Origin: Kryptolebias marmoratus
Lineage: Eukaryota > Chordata > Actinopteri > Cyprinodontiformes > Rivulidae
Length of the DNA: 64,000 nt
Assembly (NCBI RefSeq): GCF_001649575.2
Contig: NC_051434.1
Coordinates: forward strand, 20,827,746-20,891,745
Reading direction: 5' to 3'
Both the position numbers and the translations under genes were made by a program. Positions 23,470-37,422 of the stretch are shown one piece after another. The notes under the pieces are model-generated. The model did not search any database and had not been told where the DNA came from. It worked only from the letters and a program-made list of their open reading frames with translations. How positions within the stretch are numbered: the stretch's first letter is position 1; each line of letters starts with the position of its first letter.

Positions 23470-23580
23470 AAAGGGGCAGAACCGCGGAGCAGTGCCGTCG
23501 CCTTAAGGTTCGCATCTCAGCTGGGTCATTTATGTGTGCTGTTTTCTATGTGGCGTGAGAAATGAGCGACAGGATTTCAG
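23470..23580 (+). mobile_element. SINE-like tRNA-head fragment (weak)
   Basis: GGGGCAGAACCGCGGAGCAGTGCC .. AAGGTTCGCATCTCAGCTGG resembles the tRNA-like head of the SINE-like family, including a box B-like GGTTCGCATC. The body is truncated. Confidence 0.4.
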
Positions 23581-24339
23581 TTCTCCTGTTGGTTGAAATC
23601 CCAGGTATAATAATAAAATATTTTTATTAATGTTAAAACAACATGATCTCCAAAGGGGACACAAAAAGAATGAATTAATCCAATAGGGATGCAATGATTA
23701 GTCACAAAATGTTATTGACGCAGATTATTATTGTAGACACGTCGTATACAGAGCTGGTAATAAATGGCTCTGGTCATAATAAAGCAGATAAATGTTTTTT
23801 CGTGACTACAGTGCTGAGGGCAGTATCATCTCTATTGTTTGCCAAGACTGCACACAGTCTTCTCGCAAAGAAGAACGTGAGGAAACAACCAACAGGGCAC
23901 TAGAAGGAGATGGATAAAAATCCAAACAGAAACTTTCAAAAGTGTGTGAACATTTCACTGAAAACAAACCAAAGGCTGAAGGCAGATTGTGCAAAGCAGA
24001 CCTTTTGTTTCCACGGCAGCTTCGCAGCAATGCTCTGCAAACCCCTCCTGGAGTGGAGAGGGCAGCTTTCAAGAAGTATCAGAAATAAACTTTGAGTTGT
24101 CTCATCTTTAAATAATGTCTGTATTGTAACGGTTATATCTGTTTGAACAAGGACTCACAGACAATTGGACAACATCAGTTAGGTATGTTTGCAAATGTGA
24201 CCTGTTAGGAGCAGTAAATGAGTGTGTNGGGGGGGTGGGGGGGTACCCTCATGCATAATATTAATGTTTATCTAAAAGGTAAGCATCTTCTACCTAATGC
24301 AAATATCAAGATTTGGGGTTTCTTTGAGTTTGTATTTTC
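23581..24339. other. Intronic sequence, with one ambiguous base
   Basis: No gene is seen. An N at 24228 sits in a G-rich run (TGTGTNGGGGGGGTGGGGGGG), probably a sequencing limit. Confidence 0.5.
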
Positions 24340-24903
24340 TTTGTATTTTGTATTTAGGTTTATTTGGTGTGTTTTTGTGTGTGTTTCAGTAGTTCTGTTT
24401 TTTTTTTCTGGTTAATCCTGTGTTCAGTTTTACAAGTTCTTGTGTGTTGGTTTTTTTTTTTCTCTTGTGTTTCTATAGTTTTATTTTGGTTATGTGTGAT
24501 CTGTGTTGTCCTTCCTCTGTTGTGTAGTCTGCCTCCTGTACTTTTTGTGTTTCTGTCATCATTCACCTGTCCTCAGCCAATCATTAGTTTGCCTGCCACG
24601 CCAATCTTCACATGCCCCAAGTTAGTAATCATTCACCTGTGTCCACTTCTTTAAGTTACCATCTGCCTTTAAAACCTGTTCATGTTTTCCACTTACTTAT
24701 TGGTTCATTGTTGCTGTTATGTACTGTCTGGTTTCCCTCATGTCTTCTTTCTCGTGTTCCAAGCGAACTTCTCCGTGCAAGTTTTGGTGCTTTTGATTTT
24801 GCTGCCACGTCAGCACTTTTGTTTTCAGTTTTCTTTACATTTTTTTATTAATTACTTCCAAAATGAGTCTGCAAATTGGATTAATTTCACTCCATCCTGA
24901 CAG
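24340..24903 (+). mobile_element. LTR-like dispersed repeat
   Basis: T-rich 5' part, then CTGTCATCATTCACCTGTCC (shared with 34955), a TATA-like CCTTTAAAACCTG, an ATGAGTCTGC block shared with 60244, and the end CATCCTGACAG. The order promoter-like, then polyA-like AT-rich, then CCTGACA suggests a solo LTR or a non-autonomous derivative. Confidence 0.5.
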
Positions 24904-27507
24904 CAAATAATTCATTTGTAACATATTTAATTAGTTGTAATGCTGCACTGCAATAGTAAATTTATGAATTAATATTTTTAAGCATACAATGTTATTTTAT
25001 TTAAAGCCTTTCAAGACTTTCAGACCCATTCATGGCCAGTTTTTAGTTATAATGTTTTAAATTACAAAGATTACTTGCATTTTATTTGTACTGAATAATT
25101 TGTTTTATTTATTGTGATGGTCAGGTTAGGTACAATGATAAATACATTTGATTAGTTTCATATGAATAATAATATGTTTCACAGGTTATTATTTTCATTT
25201 GCTGGGGAATAGTTTATTAAATTATTGCAAAGAGATCAGGGTGATGGTCACAGGTGGGCAGACTAAACCAGGTGAGGTAAAACATGAACTGGAGCTCAGA
25301 ACAGGAGGTGCGCCAATCAGAAGCAGAGACAAATTAAAATAATCATTGACTAATCAACTAAAATTAGATGTATTATAGAAGGCTTTGCTTTGGTGTTTAT
25401 ATGGCTGCTGTGTCTGAAGGCAGCTCAGTTGGTTTAATGTGATTTGTTTATTATCTAAATACAGTTTGTTATTCTAAATCAATAATAGACTGGCTTGATT
25501 ATAATTTCTGCTGAGGTATATCCCTACAGAGCAGTGGTTTCCAAACTTTGGTCCAGGACCTCAATCACCTCTACAAAAATCTGTTTATTTTTTCGACTAG
25601 TGAGTTGAAATTTTGGGAGTCTGCACTGATGATGTAGTACAGAAAAATACACCCAAATTCTATTCATTACCTTTTATTTATTTATTTTTTGTTCACTTCT
25701 TATTTGCAGGATAGCTGCAAAATTGAAATTTTGGTCTGAGCAAAGCACAATTTGATTTTAACTGACGATAAGATATTATGCCATTTTTGATGGGTTACAG
25801 CTTTTCGCATTGTTCAGTGTAAATTATTTATCCAGAATCTTGGATTTTAAAATGTTTTATTGAGCTTATATTGAGGTACATGATCTCGGAACCACTTGAA
25901 CTATTTTGCAAGCTCTTTCAGATGAAATTATTGTTCTGAAATCAACCTTGTGAAAATTTTATTGTAAAAGTCGCGCATTTCTGTCTCTGTTTTGTGGTTC
26001 AGCCACTAAATAATTTGGAAACAACAGGGACAATATGCAAGTTGTCCAATTTCCATTTTTCCAATTCCCATTTTTGTTAAATGCTGTTTAATGTCAGTCA
26101 GGCTGACCTGGAAGCTCATTTCTGGCTATACCACTGCTCCCAGAAATAAGAAAAAAGCATGTAATGTTTATTGATTCTAATTTCACTTTTTTTTAGTTAC
26201 AAACTAACTAAAAAATTTATATTGAAAAGATATACTGGTTCAGTCTACCTCAGCTGAACTCCGGTAGCTGCTGAGATGAGAAAACAAATAAAATTGGTCT
26301 TTTAATGTTTTAAAACAGTGCTTCATCTTTCCCTAGCTATGAATCAGGCAGAATAAAGTAAGAACATTGAGATTATGATTTTTAGGTGCTTATGTCTGTA
26401 GCTAATACTTTACGTATTGACATGAACAAATAAATAATGGTTATGAAAAAAGACCTAAATGGAAAAAAATATAAAATCTGTTCTTCTTTTTGGTTTATAA
26501 AAAAGCTAACTTTTCCTGGAATCTCTGACCTTCAGAATGCTTCTCACGACTTTGTAATTGAAGGAGAAAGTAACTCCGGTGAGAAGTTGTGTAGCATTAT
26601 TGACAAAATGTCACCTGAGAAATTAGAAGCGCCTAACAGCTTCTGTTGCTCTCCCCCACTCTGTGGTTTGAGCACGTCTGCTCCAACAGCCTTCAGCTCA
26701 GCACATTTCTGCTGCTGTCCACAACGACAAACATCCAAACTCCTACAATTAAATGGAAAAAAAATAAACAAAGCATTTATATGTTTACTGGAACATAAGC
26801 TCAGTTTCTGAACAGCTCATAAACAAATAAGTTCCACTCAGATGGTTTTCAGCTCTCTGGTGTTTTGTCCAGGTTCATGTTTCAACATTTGGATGTGCTT
26901 TATTGCTTTACATTGTCTAAGAGAACCTGAGTCCACAGTGAAGTCCAGAATTACTCAACATGTGTGCAAACACCTGTGAATCATGGCAATCTGATTTAGT
27001 GTCACGCTGATGTTCACTTTCATGAAGACCTCTCTGCATTTGTTTGATTGAGACTTAGTGAAATCTAACTATTTACCATGCTGTCAGGTGTCTTCTCAAG
27101 GCCCACGATGAGACAAGCTCAAAGACACATCTATGTGTCACAAGTTCCTGTTGCTTCCATGTTTCTGTCTCAATGGTTTCATGGGGAGTTCAGAAATTTT
27201 GGGAAGGTGAAGGTGGCACTGTGGACACACCATCCTCAGCAGCCTTAGGTCTTAAAGGGATAGTCCCACAGTAGGACAGCACTGTTTTTTGTGTCACATT
27301 TATGCTGAGCATGATTTACAGCATATTCCAAATGCAGTGCATTGATGTTTTGCATGTAAAAAGTATTTCTGACCAATCAGACGGGCTGTCGCTGTCCTTG
27401 ATGGTAGCAGATGAGCTGCTAAAACAATCAGGGTTGGAGCCAAAGGATTTAAAAGCACTGCTGAGTATTTGTAAAACTCTCACATAACTCTGGTACATAG
27501 ACTCTTT

Positions 27508-27538
<31 letters not shown>

Positions 27539-30385
27539 AATGTCTCTTGTTTGAGACCAAAGTATAAAAATATTCACATATGATGTTCAATTTGACAAAA
27601 AAAGAATATGACATTGCATTAGGTAACAATGAAACATAATAGTCCAAATACACTGGAAGAGGCAAGAAAAAACATTAGAGATGGTGATTATCTGAAATAG
27701 CTACTTCAACATGAAACCATTCAAAGTTCAACAAAATATCCTGGAATCAATGATAAGATACACATTTCTGATCAATTTAATGTGTGTTATAAAAAAAGTA
27801 AATAGTAAATATTCATGATAATTCTTTTTTTTCTGATTTTTGTAGTTGTTTGTTTTGTCTTTTTTTTGTTTCTATTCTTTATTTTTATCAAAGTGTTAAT
27901 GATGTGATGTCACTTTCTTTACTGAGGGCCTTAGATCACACTATTGGTGGATTTTTTTTATTCTTTTTAAATCTGTTGATTAGTGTGTAAAAAACATGTC
28001 ACAGCAGACAGTGACCTTGATAAGAACGTGGAGGTATTCAATTAAAGAGGTTCAACAAACTCCTAGTGTATATATAAACTCTGAGTTAACTTTCAGAAAT
28101 TCCAGTAAAGCTGATTACATTGAGATTAGATTACTCTGAATATCTTAACCTTGCCTCAATAACACCATGGTAATGCTCCCCCCCCCAAAAAAATAAAAAA
28201 ATAAATAATGAAACAAACAAACAAACAAACAAAATACACAGCTGAGCTGTTTCTGGAGGCGTTCTAGGTGATGTCTCAGCTTAGCAAAGCTTGTTAATTC
28301 ATCCCAGAGCTTTAATTAGACAGTTTTTTATTAATAATTAGCATCAATATTATGAGTCAGATAATTAAAAAATTAAACGGCCACATTCCTAAAAAAAAAA
28401 AGCCTGTTAGTCAAAATGTCAATTTGGAAAAAAATATGTTTTCAGGAAGATACGCAAAATGAAATTCTCAAATTTACAAAGTGATTTATTAGTTAATCAT
28501 TTTAATTACAAAAATTGCTTAAAAAACAAACAGAAAAGGCTGTTTGATGATGGCAGGTTCAATATAAATTTATTTCTTAAATGAAACTTTAATTTATGAG
28601 CTGGTAAGGAGTTCCACACTTTTCTTCCTTGCCTGCTTCTGGCCAGATGTTGTTGCTTTTTATCTGTAGGATTTTTATATAATATACACTAAACACCATT
28701 TAATCACAGGATTATTCAGTTCTTATCACCTGTGGGGGTTTACACGCAGTATCTTTTAAGACTAGTAAAAGCATATGCGAAAATTCTATATTTGGACCAG
28801 AATTAGGAATGTGGAAATTATATTACGGTAACTCTATATAAGATGGGTTGATTTACACAAGAGAAAGATTCATTGTTGGAAAATTATTTTAAAGTCAAAC
28901 TGCTGCACTTGTATTAATAAATAATAAAGATGACCAAATAAATATGAATTATTTGTCTTTATTTTGTGGTCAGGAAGATGTTTTATTCAGCAAATTAATT
29001 TATGCTAATTTTATCTCAGTGAGATGAAGAGACTTTCTTCTTATGAGAGTGCACCTCAGAGGGGTTGTACTGGATTGTGTAGCTGAAATAAATGAGGGAA
29101 TTCAATAAAAAGGTGATACTGTTCAAACAAACAAACAATATTTGGGATTGAAACAAATCCAATCTAGATGGGAAATTCCTTCCAGATGTCAGGTTCTGGT
29201 TCTGCTTCCATATCAGTCAAATCGGTTAAAAATCAACATCTCATGTCAAACAGATTCTTCAGGACCAGTAGAAACTCAGGGTTTCTTTCAGTAAACCTGC
29301 CACAGACCAGGTTTAGGTCACAAAGTCTATTACCATGGTGATAGACTCTGAGTTTCACTTAATTCTCTTTCTGGAACAAAAACTAAATCCACCTTGTCCT
29401 TAATATATTGGTTAAACTTTGTAAGATTTCTGATTTGTAAAATAAAGGCAATTTAAAACATTTTCCCACAAACTCCATAAAGAAATTGCTCTTATTTCTT
29501 TACAAGTACATAAGCCTCTTTTACTTAAAGCAAGAAGCCTTGTTTGGAACTAAGAAAAGTCTCAAACAATAACGTCACAAAATATCATGCAGGCCTGATG
29601 TAAGTGAACGCAGATGTGACAGAAATGGATTTATTTCCAGCTTTGCTGAAACTTGTGTGTCATTGAAGAAACGAGACGACTCTCTCCACCTCAGATTTCA
29701 GTTTGGCTTTTTAGGATTACAGGTGGGGAAAAAAAAAGGTACTTAACCAGAGTAAAAGTAATTTGCTGGTTGTGTGGCGTCACAGCTGTCACCTGTTTGC
29801 CTTCAGCAGTCAGGAGGTGTTGACGCGGCGTTCTGGGGTTTTAAATGTTGCTTTCAGCTCTTTAATCTAGAGAGCAGAGAGGTCTGAGTGACAGACAGGC
29901 AGAGAGGAGCCAGCTGTGATGGCTGCTGTCGCCTCTCTGGCAGCCTTATGATGAATTACCTCTCCTGAACGATAGCGCTGGTACTGAGTGATGTCGGTGC
30001 AGGATTGTTGTGCCAGCATCTCGCCGGCGAACGGAGAATAAATAAATAAATAAACAAACTACTGTGTCTCCCCATCTTTTTATTTTTCATTAATGTTGCC
30101 TCCTCTCATACATCTCCATCTGCTGCCGGATGGAGGCGGGAGCTCGGAGGAAATAACCTCATCGAGACACAAATTTGGTCCAAATTTTAAATGACTGAAA
30201 GCTGCCTCCTGTTAGTTTTTATTTCCAGCAGAATGTAAACTTCCATTACTGCAGCTCCGCATTATAAATATGATTACAACATAATGAATACAGTTTTGAC
30301 CCAGATAGAAGTGAAAAGTTACCCATTTATACCCCTGATAATTGCCACGCACATTATCTGACTTTAATTTTCCATCTGCTTTCAG
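24904..30385. other. Intronic sequence, no recognised gene
   Basis: Very AT-rich up to about 29.5 kb. Simple repeats are a CTT run at 27505-27537, a C-run/A-run near 28180 and AAAC units at 28213-28235. A hAT-like end occurs at 25534. Bases 29760-30160 are more GC-rich and free of recognised repeats, and lie just upstream of the 53-nt exon. They could be unique regulatory sequence, but this is unproven. Confidence 0.5.
27505..27537. repeat. (CTT)n microsatellite
   Basis: Eleven or so uninterrupted CTT/TTC units. Confidence 0.95.
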
Positions 30386-30438
30386 CTCAGATGACTACTA
30401 CGAATACGGACCGAGTGGGGAATCATACGATTCATATG
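30386..30438 (+). CDS. khdrbs3: khdrbs3, penultimate coding exon (Tyr-rich tail, part 2)
   Basis: This is a 53-nt exon. The acceptor is ..ccatctgctttcag and the donor is TATG|GTGAG. Its first base completes the Asn codon from the previous exon. It then encodes SDDYYEYGPSGESYDSY and gives the first base of a Gly codon. The match to the family's ADYYDYGHG..EETYDSYG block is direct, with five tyrosines kept. Compared with the human protein as I remember it, the segment is two residues shorter between YG and E(S/T)YDSYG. The exon lies 22,720 bp after the previous one and 6,892 bp before the last. Skipping it would shift the frame, because 53 is not a multiple of 3. A Tc1-like transposon begins 57 bp after the last exon base, the closest mobile element to any coding exon here. 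Confidence 0.93.
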
Positions 30439-30494
30439 GTGAGTTCCAGACTTGCATTCCACCAGTATTTTCATTGTCAATTGTCAGAAAAATA

Positions 30495-32709
<2,215 letters not shown>

Positions 32710-33689
32710 TATTTTTCAATTTCCGGACTCTGCTCAGCTTTGGATCAGTTGCCATGGCGCCTGACTAATGCTGTTTGAGGATGAACGTGTTTAAAAGTCA
32801 TTTGTTACAAATCAGAACCTCTTCAGCTCATTTGGATAATTAAGTGGAAGCAGCGCCGCTCAGAATTAAAAATCATTTCAAGAAGTGGGATCCTCATCTT
32901 CACTACCAAGCACAAACTAAATGTTGACGCTACCAGATGGGAATTTTCTTCTTTGTTTTTTATTAGAATTATCTGGGAAAAATGTCAAAGTTTTTCTGTA
33001 ATTCCTTTTTCTGATAGCAGAAACTTTTTATGCCGCAGCAGTGATTATCCCATCTCCAAGGGAAGGAACACAACAAAATCTCAAATTAGCTTAAGAAATG
33101 TTTTCATATTTTCTCTGAAATCACAGGAGCTGCGTAAGAAAAACATGAAGCAGCAGTTTAGACCAGTTTATATTTGTTCTCAGATTTTAATACAACAAAA
33201 TTATTAAAACTTTTTATTTGCCGACCATAAACTAAATATTGCTCCTGCAGCAAACATCTACAAAGCTACAAAGCTGGAACTCTATAGAACTCGCTGTCTG
33301 GTGTAAAGAACAAATCTTTTAGGTTTCCTGTCAGGATTAAACTAATTGTGTGCATGGTTGGTTTGTAACAAGATCTTGCAAGATCAAACTTCAAAAGGTT
33401 GCCTGTCAAGTTAAAAACTGCTTTGCAAACAAGTTGCAGTCAGCATGACTTCATCAGGGAAGTTCCACTTCTTAAATCTTTTGTGTGGCAGTAGTTTAAA
33501 CAAACATGTCTGGCACTAGGATCACAGCAGCTTTCCCTGCCCTCCTACAGTTTCTGTAGATACGCGCTGAGAAGAAGAGTCTCTGTTGCACATTTATTTA
33601 AAACAGAGCAGACTTAGTGCCCAGTCCACACAATGATTGGTCAACTTTGAAGCTCAGAAAATAAAGTCAGAAAAGGATCGACTGCTCTC
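32710..33689. other. Intronic sequence, nothing recognised
   Basis: No exon or repeat family could be supported. Confidence 0.5.
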
Positions 33690-33885
33690 TCTGGGTTGGG
33701 AGTGACATGCTGCCTCAAGTGAAGAGGTTTAGGTATCTCAGGGGTTTTGTTCACATATGAGGAAAGAATGGAATGATAGGCGGAACAGTGCGACTTCTGC
33801 AGTATTGGTTACTCTGCACCAGTCCATTGTGAGCAAGAGGGAGCTGAGCTGCAAGGCAAAGCTCTCTAAATCTTTTTTCTTAAAT
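33690..33885 (+). mobile_element. Rex3-type LINE fragment
   Basis: CTCTGGGTTGGGAGTGA, GTGAAGAGGTTTAGGTATCT and GAGCTGAGCTGCAAGGCAAAGCTC are in the same order as in the copies at 4440-4700 (reverse) and 16430-16630. About 200 bp remain. Confidence 0.65.
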
Positions 33886-34519
33886 ATACTGTTAAAATCT
33901 CATCTCATTCTCATAAACCCAGCGTTTAATCCAGTGAGAGGAGTATGTCATAAGCTTTCTAATAAACTAAACTTTTGGCTGTAAACATATTTTGCAACCA
34001 GCTTTGTTTTTAAATCTAGCTATTTTTGAAATTTTGGGGTTTTCTCTCTCACGGATGTGTTTAAGAGCCACTTACAGCAACATTTTCCTCCGGTTTAGAA
34101 GCAATTCATCAAACATGGAAAGAGACATGCATACCTGCCTCTGCAGCAAAGTTCAGGCCAAATGAACACCACTGAGACAATGTTCAACAAAGCTGTGTCA
34201 GCTTTTTGACAAGAGTTGGGCCAAGGTCATGTCTGCTGCAGAGTGCAGGGTCCGACAGCAGGACTACAGAGTGGTTGTTGTGCAGCTGATGATGCTGCTC
34301 CTGCTGCATAACAGAAGGCATGTGCATCTTTTATGTTGTGTTATTTGTCTGGCCTTCGCGTTATCTGGAGCTTTATAGAGTCTGATCCAGGTCTGTGCAG
34401 TCTCTAAAATCATCCCAACACTCCGATCTAGATCTTCATTCACCCCCTAAACTGAAAAGACTGAAATAGTTTTTTTTAATTATACAGGGTGTAATAAAAA
34501 CCAATTCTGAGTTAATTCA
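33886..34519. other. Intronic sequence, nothing recognised
   Basis: No supported feature. Confidence 0.5.
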
Positions 34520-34605
34520 GTTCAGTTCCTTCTTAGTGTAGTGGTTGGAGCCTCTACCTGTTATGTGTGAGAACTGAGATCAAATCCCTGGTAGGGAGTT
34601 ACTTT
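34520..34605 (+). mobile_element. SINE-like tRNA-head fragment
   Basis: TTAGTGTAGTGGTTGGAGCC is box A-like and GAGATCAAATCCCTGG is box B-like, in the spacing seen at 7876. It does not fold as a functional tRNA. Confidence 0.45.
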
Positions 34606-34805
34606 TTTTGTGTGTGTTCCTCCCCCAAAAATTGCTATTATTAAATGTCCCCCCAATAGTGAAATAGAATTTCTACCCTTTCACATACATTGCATAGATG
34701 CCATAATAACAAACGTTAGGTACCAGTGACCCAATAATCATGCAACATTACAATGTCTACCGTTGTAAGATCCAAAAGACAGAAATCATCCTCCTCCAAA
34801 ATCCA

Positions 34806-34975
34806 TTTGTCAGAATCTGGGTTTTGTTTGAGTTAGTTTTTGAGTTTATTTTGCATTAAATTTATTGTTTCTGCAATTCTGTTTTTTTTTTATTGTTCCT
34901 GTGTTTAGTTTAATCTTAGTTGTTTAGTTTTGCTCCCTGTGCCCTCTGTGTCTTCTGTCATCATTCACCTGTCCT
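34806..34975 (+). mobile_element. LTR-like repeat, 5' part
   Basis: Starts TGTCAGAATCTGGG and ends in CTGTCATCATTCACCTGTCC, where a Penelope-like sequence takes over. It is the same family as 24340-24903, which carries the identical 20-mer. Confidence 0.5.
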
Positions 34976-35740
34976 GAACAGAGGAAAGAACATTGTCATT
35001 CCTTACGTTGCTGGTGTATCCGAGAAACTCAGAAGGATTTTCTCCAAACACAACATCCCAGTACATTTTAAACCCAACAAGACTCTCAGGCAGAGGTTGG
35101 TCCACCCTAAAGACAAAACACCCAAACCCAAACTGAGCGGAGTGGTGTATGCAGTTCAGTGCAGCGAAGAATGCCCAGACCTCTATATTGGAGAGACCAA
35201 ACAACCTCTCCACAGACGCATGGCTCAACACACGAGAGCCACCTCTTCTGGACAGGACTCAGTGGTTCACCTACACCTCAAGGATAAGGGACACTCCTTT
35301 GAGGACCAAAATGTTCATATTTTGGACCGAGAAGACAGATGTTTTTTTTTTTTTTAGGGGGGGGGGAGAAGCCATCTATGTCAAAAGGGAGAAACCAACA
35401 TTAAACAGAGGAGGAGGTCTCAGATTTCAGCTTTCAAAAATATTTAATGGAGCTTTAGGCCTGATCCCCAGTCAGTTTCACTCCAATCAACACCTGCACT
35501 CATGTGACAAGAGTGGCCCATCAGTGAGTCAGACAAACAAGGACCCTAACGAGCCTCTATTATTAGGAGAGCAATAACAATTTGCAAGCAATACATCTTA
35601 CATCACATCGCAGGTTTACAAGCTCAACTCCACACACTCTATTTCTGACTTGAGAAAGCTCTTCGGACGAGAAGCAAAATATCTTCAACTACAGAATAGA
35701 AGTCCAGTTGTTTCTGTTTTTTAACCTTTTTTGAATACAT
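34976..35740 (+). mobile_element. Penelope-like retroelement fragment with GIY-YIG endonuclease domain
   Basis: The plus-strand frame encodes KNIVIPYVAGVSEKLRRIFS, then VVYAVQCSEECPDLYIGETK and PLHRRMAQH. This is the C-terminal GIY-YIG endonuclease region of Penelope-like elements (the Y-I-G of LYIGETK and the downstream R of HRRM are visible). The frame breaks at a T-run/G-run at 35341-35368. The next frame continues EAIYVKREKPTLNRGGGLR, the normal downstream motif. The non-coding end includes GAAAGCTCTTCGGACGAGAA and GAAGTCCAGTTGTTTC, typical of Neptune/Poseidon-type copies in fish. The reverse transcriptase is missing (5' truncation), and the copy is dead. Confidence 0.88.
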
Positions 35741-37330
35741 TGTAAAATACAAAACAGTGTGACAGTACTAATACAGTTTTGATGAAATCCTTCTGACAGA
35801 CACATTTAGGCTCTGAATCTTAAACTATGTTTCAGTTTAGCCTTAAGCTGGTATCTCTCTGGGTAGCAACTGTTGGTGAATAGTTGCCAAACAGCATTTG
35901 CAATGGAGTCTTCATAATGTCTTGAAATGTCCGTAAGGTCCTTAATTTCCTTGTCACTTGAATTTTGAACATGTCCAAAAAATTATTTCGAAATAGTCCT
36001 AAAGTTGTCTTGGGCATCTGGAACCTATCTCAAGAGCTCTAGAGCTCTACATTGGCAAAAAACATTTCCAGGTCCAAAGAAATACACCAATTATAATTAT
36101 TGACAAACTGGTCCAAATCTGCCTGTTTTGATTTTAAAGTGTAGTACAGCATATCAACTTGTAAATGTGGGGGCAGTGGCCAAGTTGGGAATAAAGTTGG
36201 ATGAGGATGGTATGATTTGACTGAAGATAAGCAACAAAATAATATGTGAAGGCTAGAATACAGTGTTTCAAGCCTCACATATAAAATAAGCTGAGACTTT
36301 CAAAAATTTGCCAAGCAAAACACTTGTGTGGTTTGCTGGTCACTTGGTTGTAAATTACTCAGAATTCAGTGAGACTGCAATGGGAAATTCACCATTTTCT
36401 CACAATTATGAGTCTCAAACTTGTCTCCAACAGTCCACACTCCAGTGAGATACCTACTCTATCAGAATAAAACCATGATGATCCATGACCAATAATCTTT
36501 TATTCTTACACTTTATTTCATGAATATGTGTTTAAAAAGAAGTCAAAGCCATTAAAGACTTTCCCAAACTTCTCTGACCACACAAGTGGAAGAACTAAAC
36601 CCTCCTCCTCGCTCATTAGAGTGATGCCTACCTGAATACATGAAATAAAAATAATAATCATGCTGTGCAGGTCAGGCAGAAAAGGAGGCAACAGCTTCAA
36701 AGAAACAGATAAACACTGTTGATGTGCTTTCTTGTTCTCCAAACACAAGGTTACCTTGGTGTGTTTCTTCAAAGTGACTGTCAGTGGAAGGTGACAGGTT
36801 TAATTAAGGGGTATTGGCTGTGTGCTGCCAACAGAGAGCCTCTACTCAGGAAAAAAGAAAAAAAAAACAGAAAAAAAACAAGTCTTTGTAAGGCTCAGCA
36901 CTGGGGAAGGCTCAGCGCTGGCTGAAGATCAGACAAAAGGTGCCGTCAATACTGACACTCACATCGACAGTAGCAGGGGGTGAACAGGCCTGATTTGGGC
37001 TAATGGTAATTGTGACCTTTTTGCTGGGAGCCACTAAACGGGTCCTTTTCAAGTAGCTATTTGATCCTCTCATTCAATTATCTGAGATGAATCCTTCCAG
37101 GTGAAAGCCAAGCTTCTCGGCGTGAGTCCCCGTTTATTCTCTCAAACTGAAGAAGCTGCTTCTGTTTTCACAAACAGTCAGAGGGATCCCAAATTTCAGC
37201 TGCAGTCTCTTCAGTGAACATTTGCATGGAGAGCGTTAAAGACTTTAAAGGGTTGTTGTAAGTGAATGATTTAAGTGCAGCGTCTGTGTAATCACTCCCC
37301 ATCTGTTTCTTCTCTTTTCTCCCTAATCAG
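35741..37330. other. Intronic sequence before the last exon
   Basis: No gene or clear repeat is seen. The last 60 bp form a strong pyrimidine tract leading to the acceptor at 37330. Confidence 0.5.
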
Positions 37331-37422
37331 GTCAGGAAGAGTGGGCAAACAGTCGCGGCAAGGCTCCGTCAGCGCGAACAACCAAGGCGGTGTTCAGAGA
37401 TCAGCCGTACTCAAGATATTGA
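37331..37422 (+). CDS. khdrbs3: khdrbs3, terminal coding exon with stop codon
   Basis: This is the last coding exon, after a strong acceptor (long C/T tract, then ..ccctaatcag). It completes the split Gly codon and then encodes [20 protein letters not shown] and FRDQPYSRY, ending in TGA at 37420-37422. QEEW, NSR, KAPSART and RDQPY are the conserved C-terminus of KHDRBS3. In the family this basic terminal stretch carries the nuclear localisation signal (established for Sam68, inferred here). The three exons total 228 nt, which is 75 residues plus the stop, with an open frame throughout. The usual PYGRY end reads PYSRY. The fit in frame and sequence argues strongly that this is a live gene and not a retrocopy, because introns are present. 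Confidence 0.94.

Noticed and set aside
24228..24228. Ambiguous base N
   Set aside because: A sequencing or assembly limit in a G-run, with no biological meaning.
26437..26811. 124-codon plus-strand open frame
   Set aside because: Low-complexity start, no recognised motifs, and an open frame on the opposite strand. It lies in the khdrbs3 intron without exon-like borders.
35640..35725. Possible hammerhead ribozyme in the Penelope-like 3' region (CTTCGGACGAGAAGCAAAAT)
   Set aside because: Penelope-like elements can carry hammerheads, but the CUGAUGA core is not intact here and I cannot place the three stems. A structure-based search would decide.
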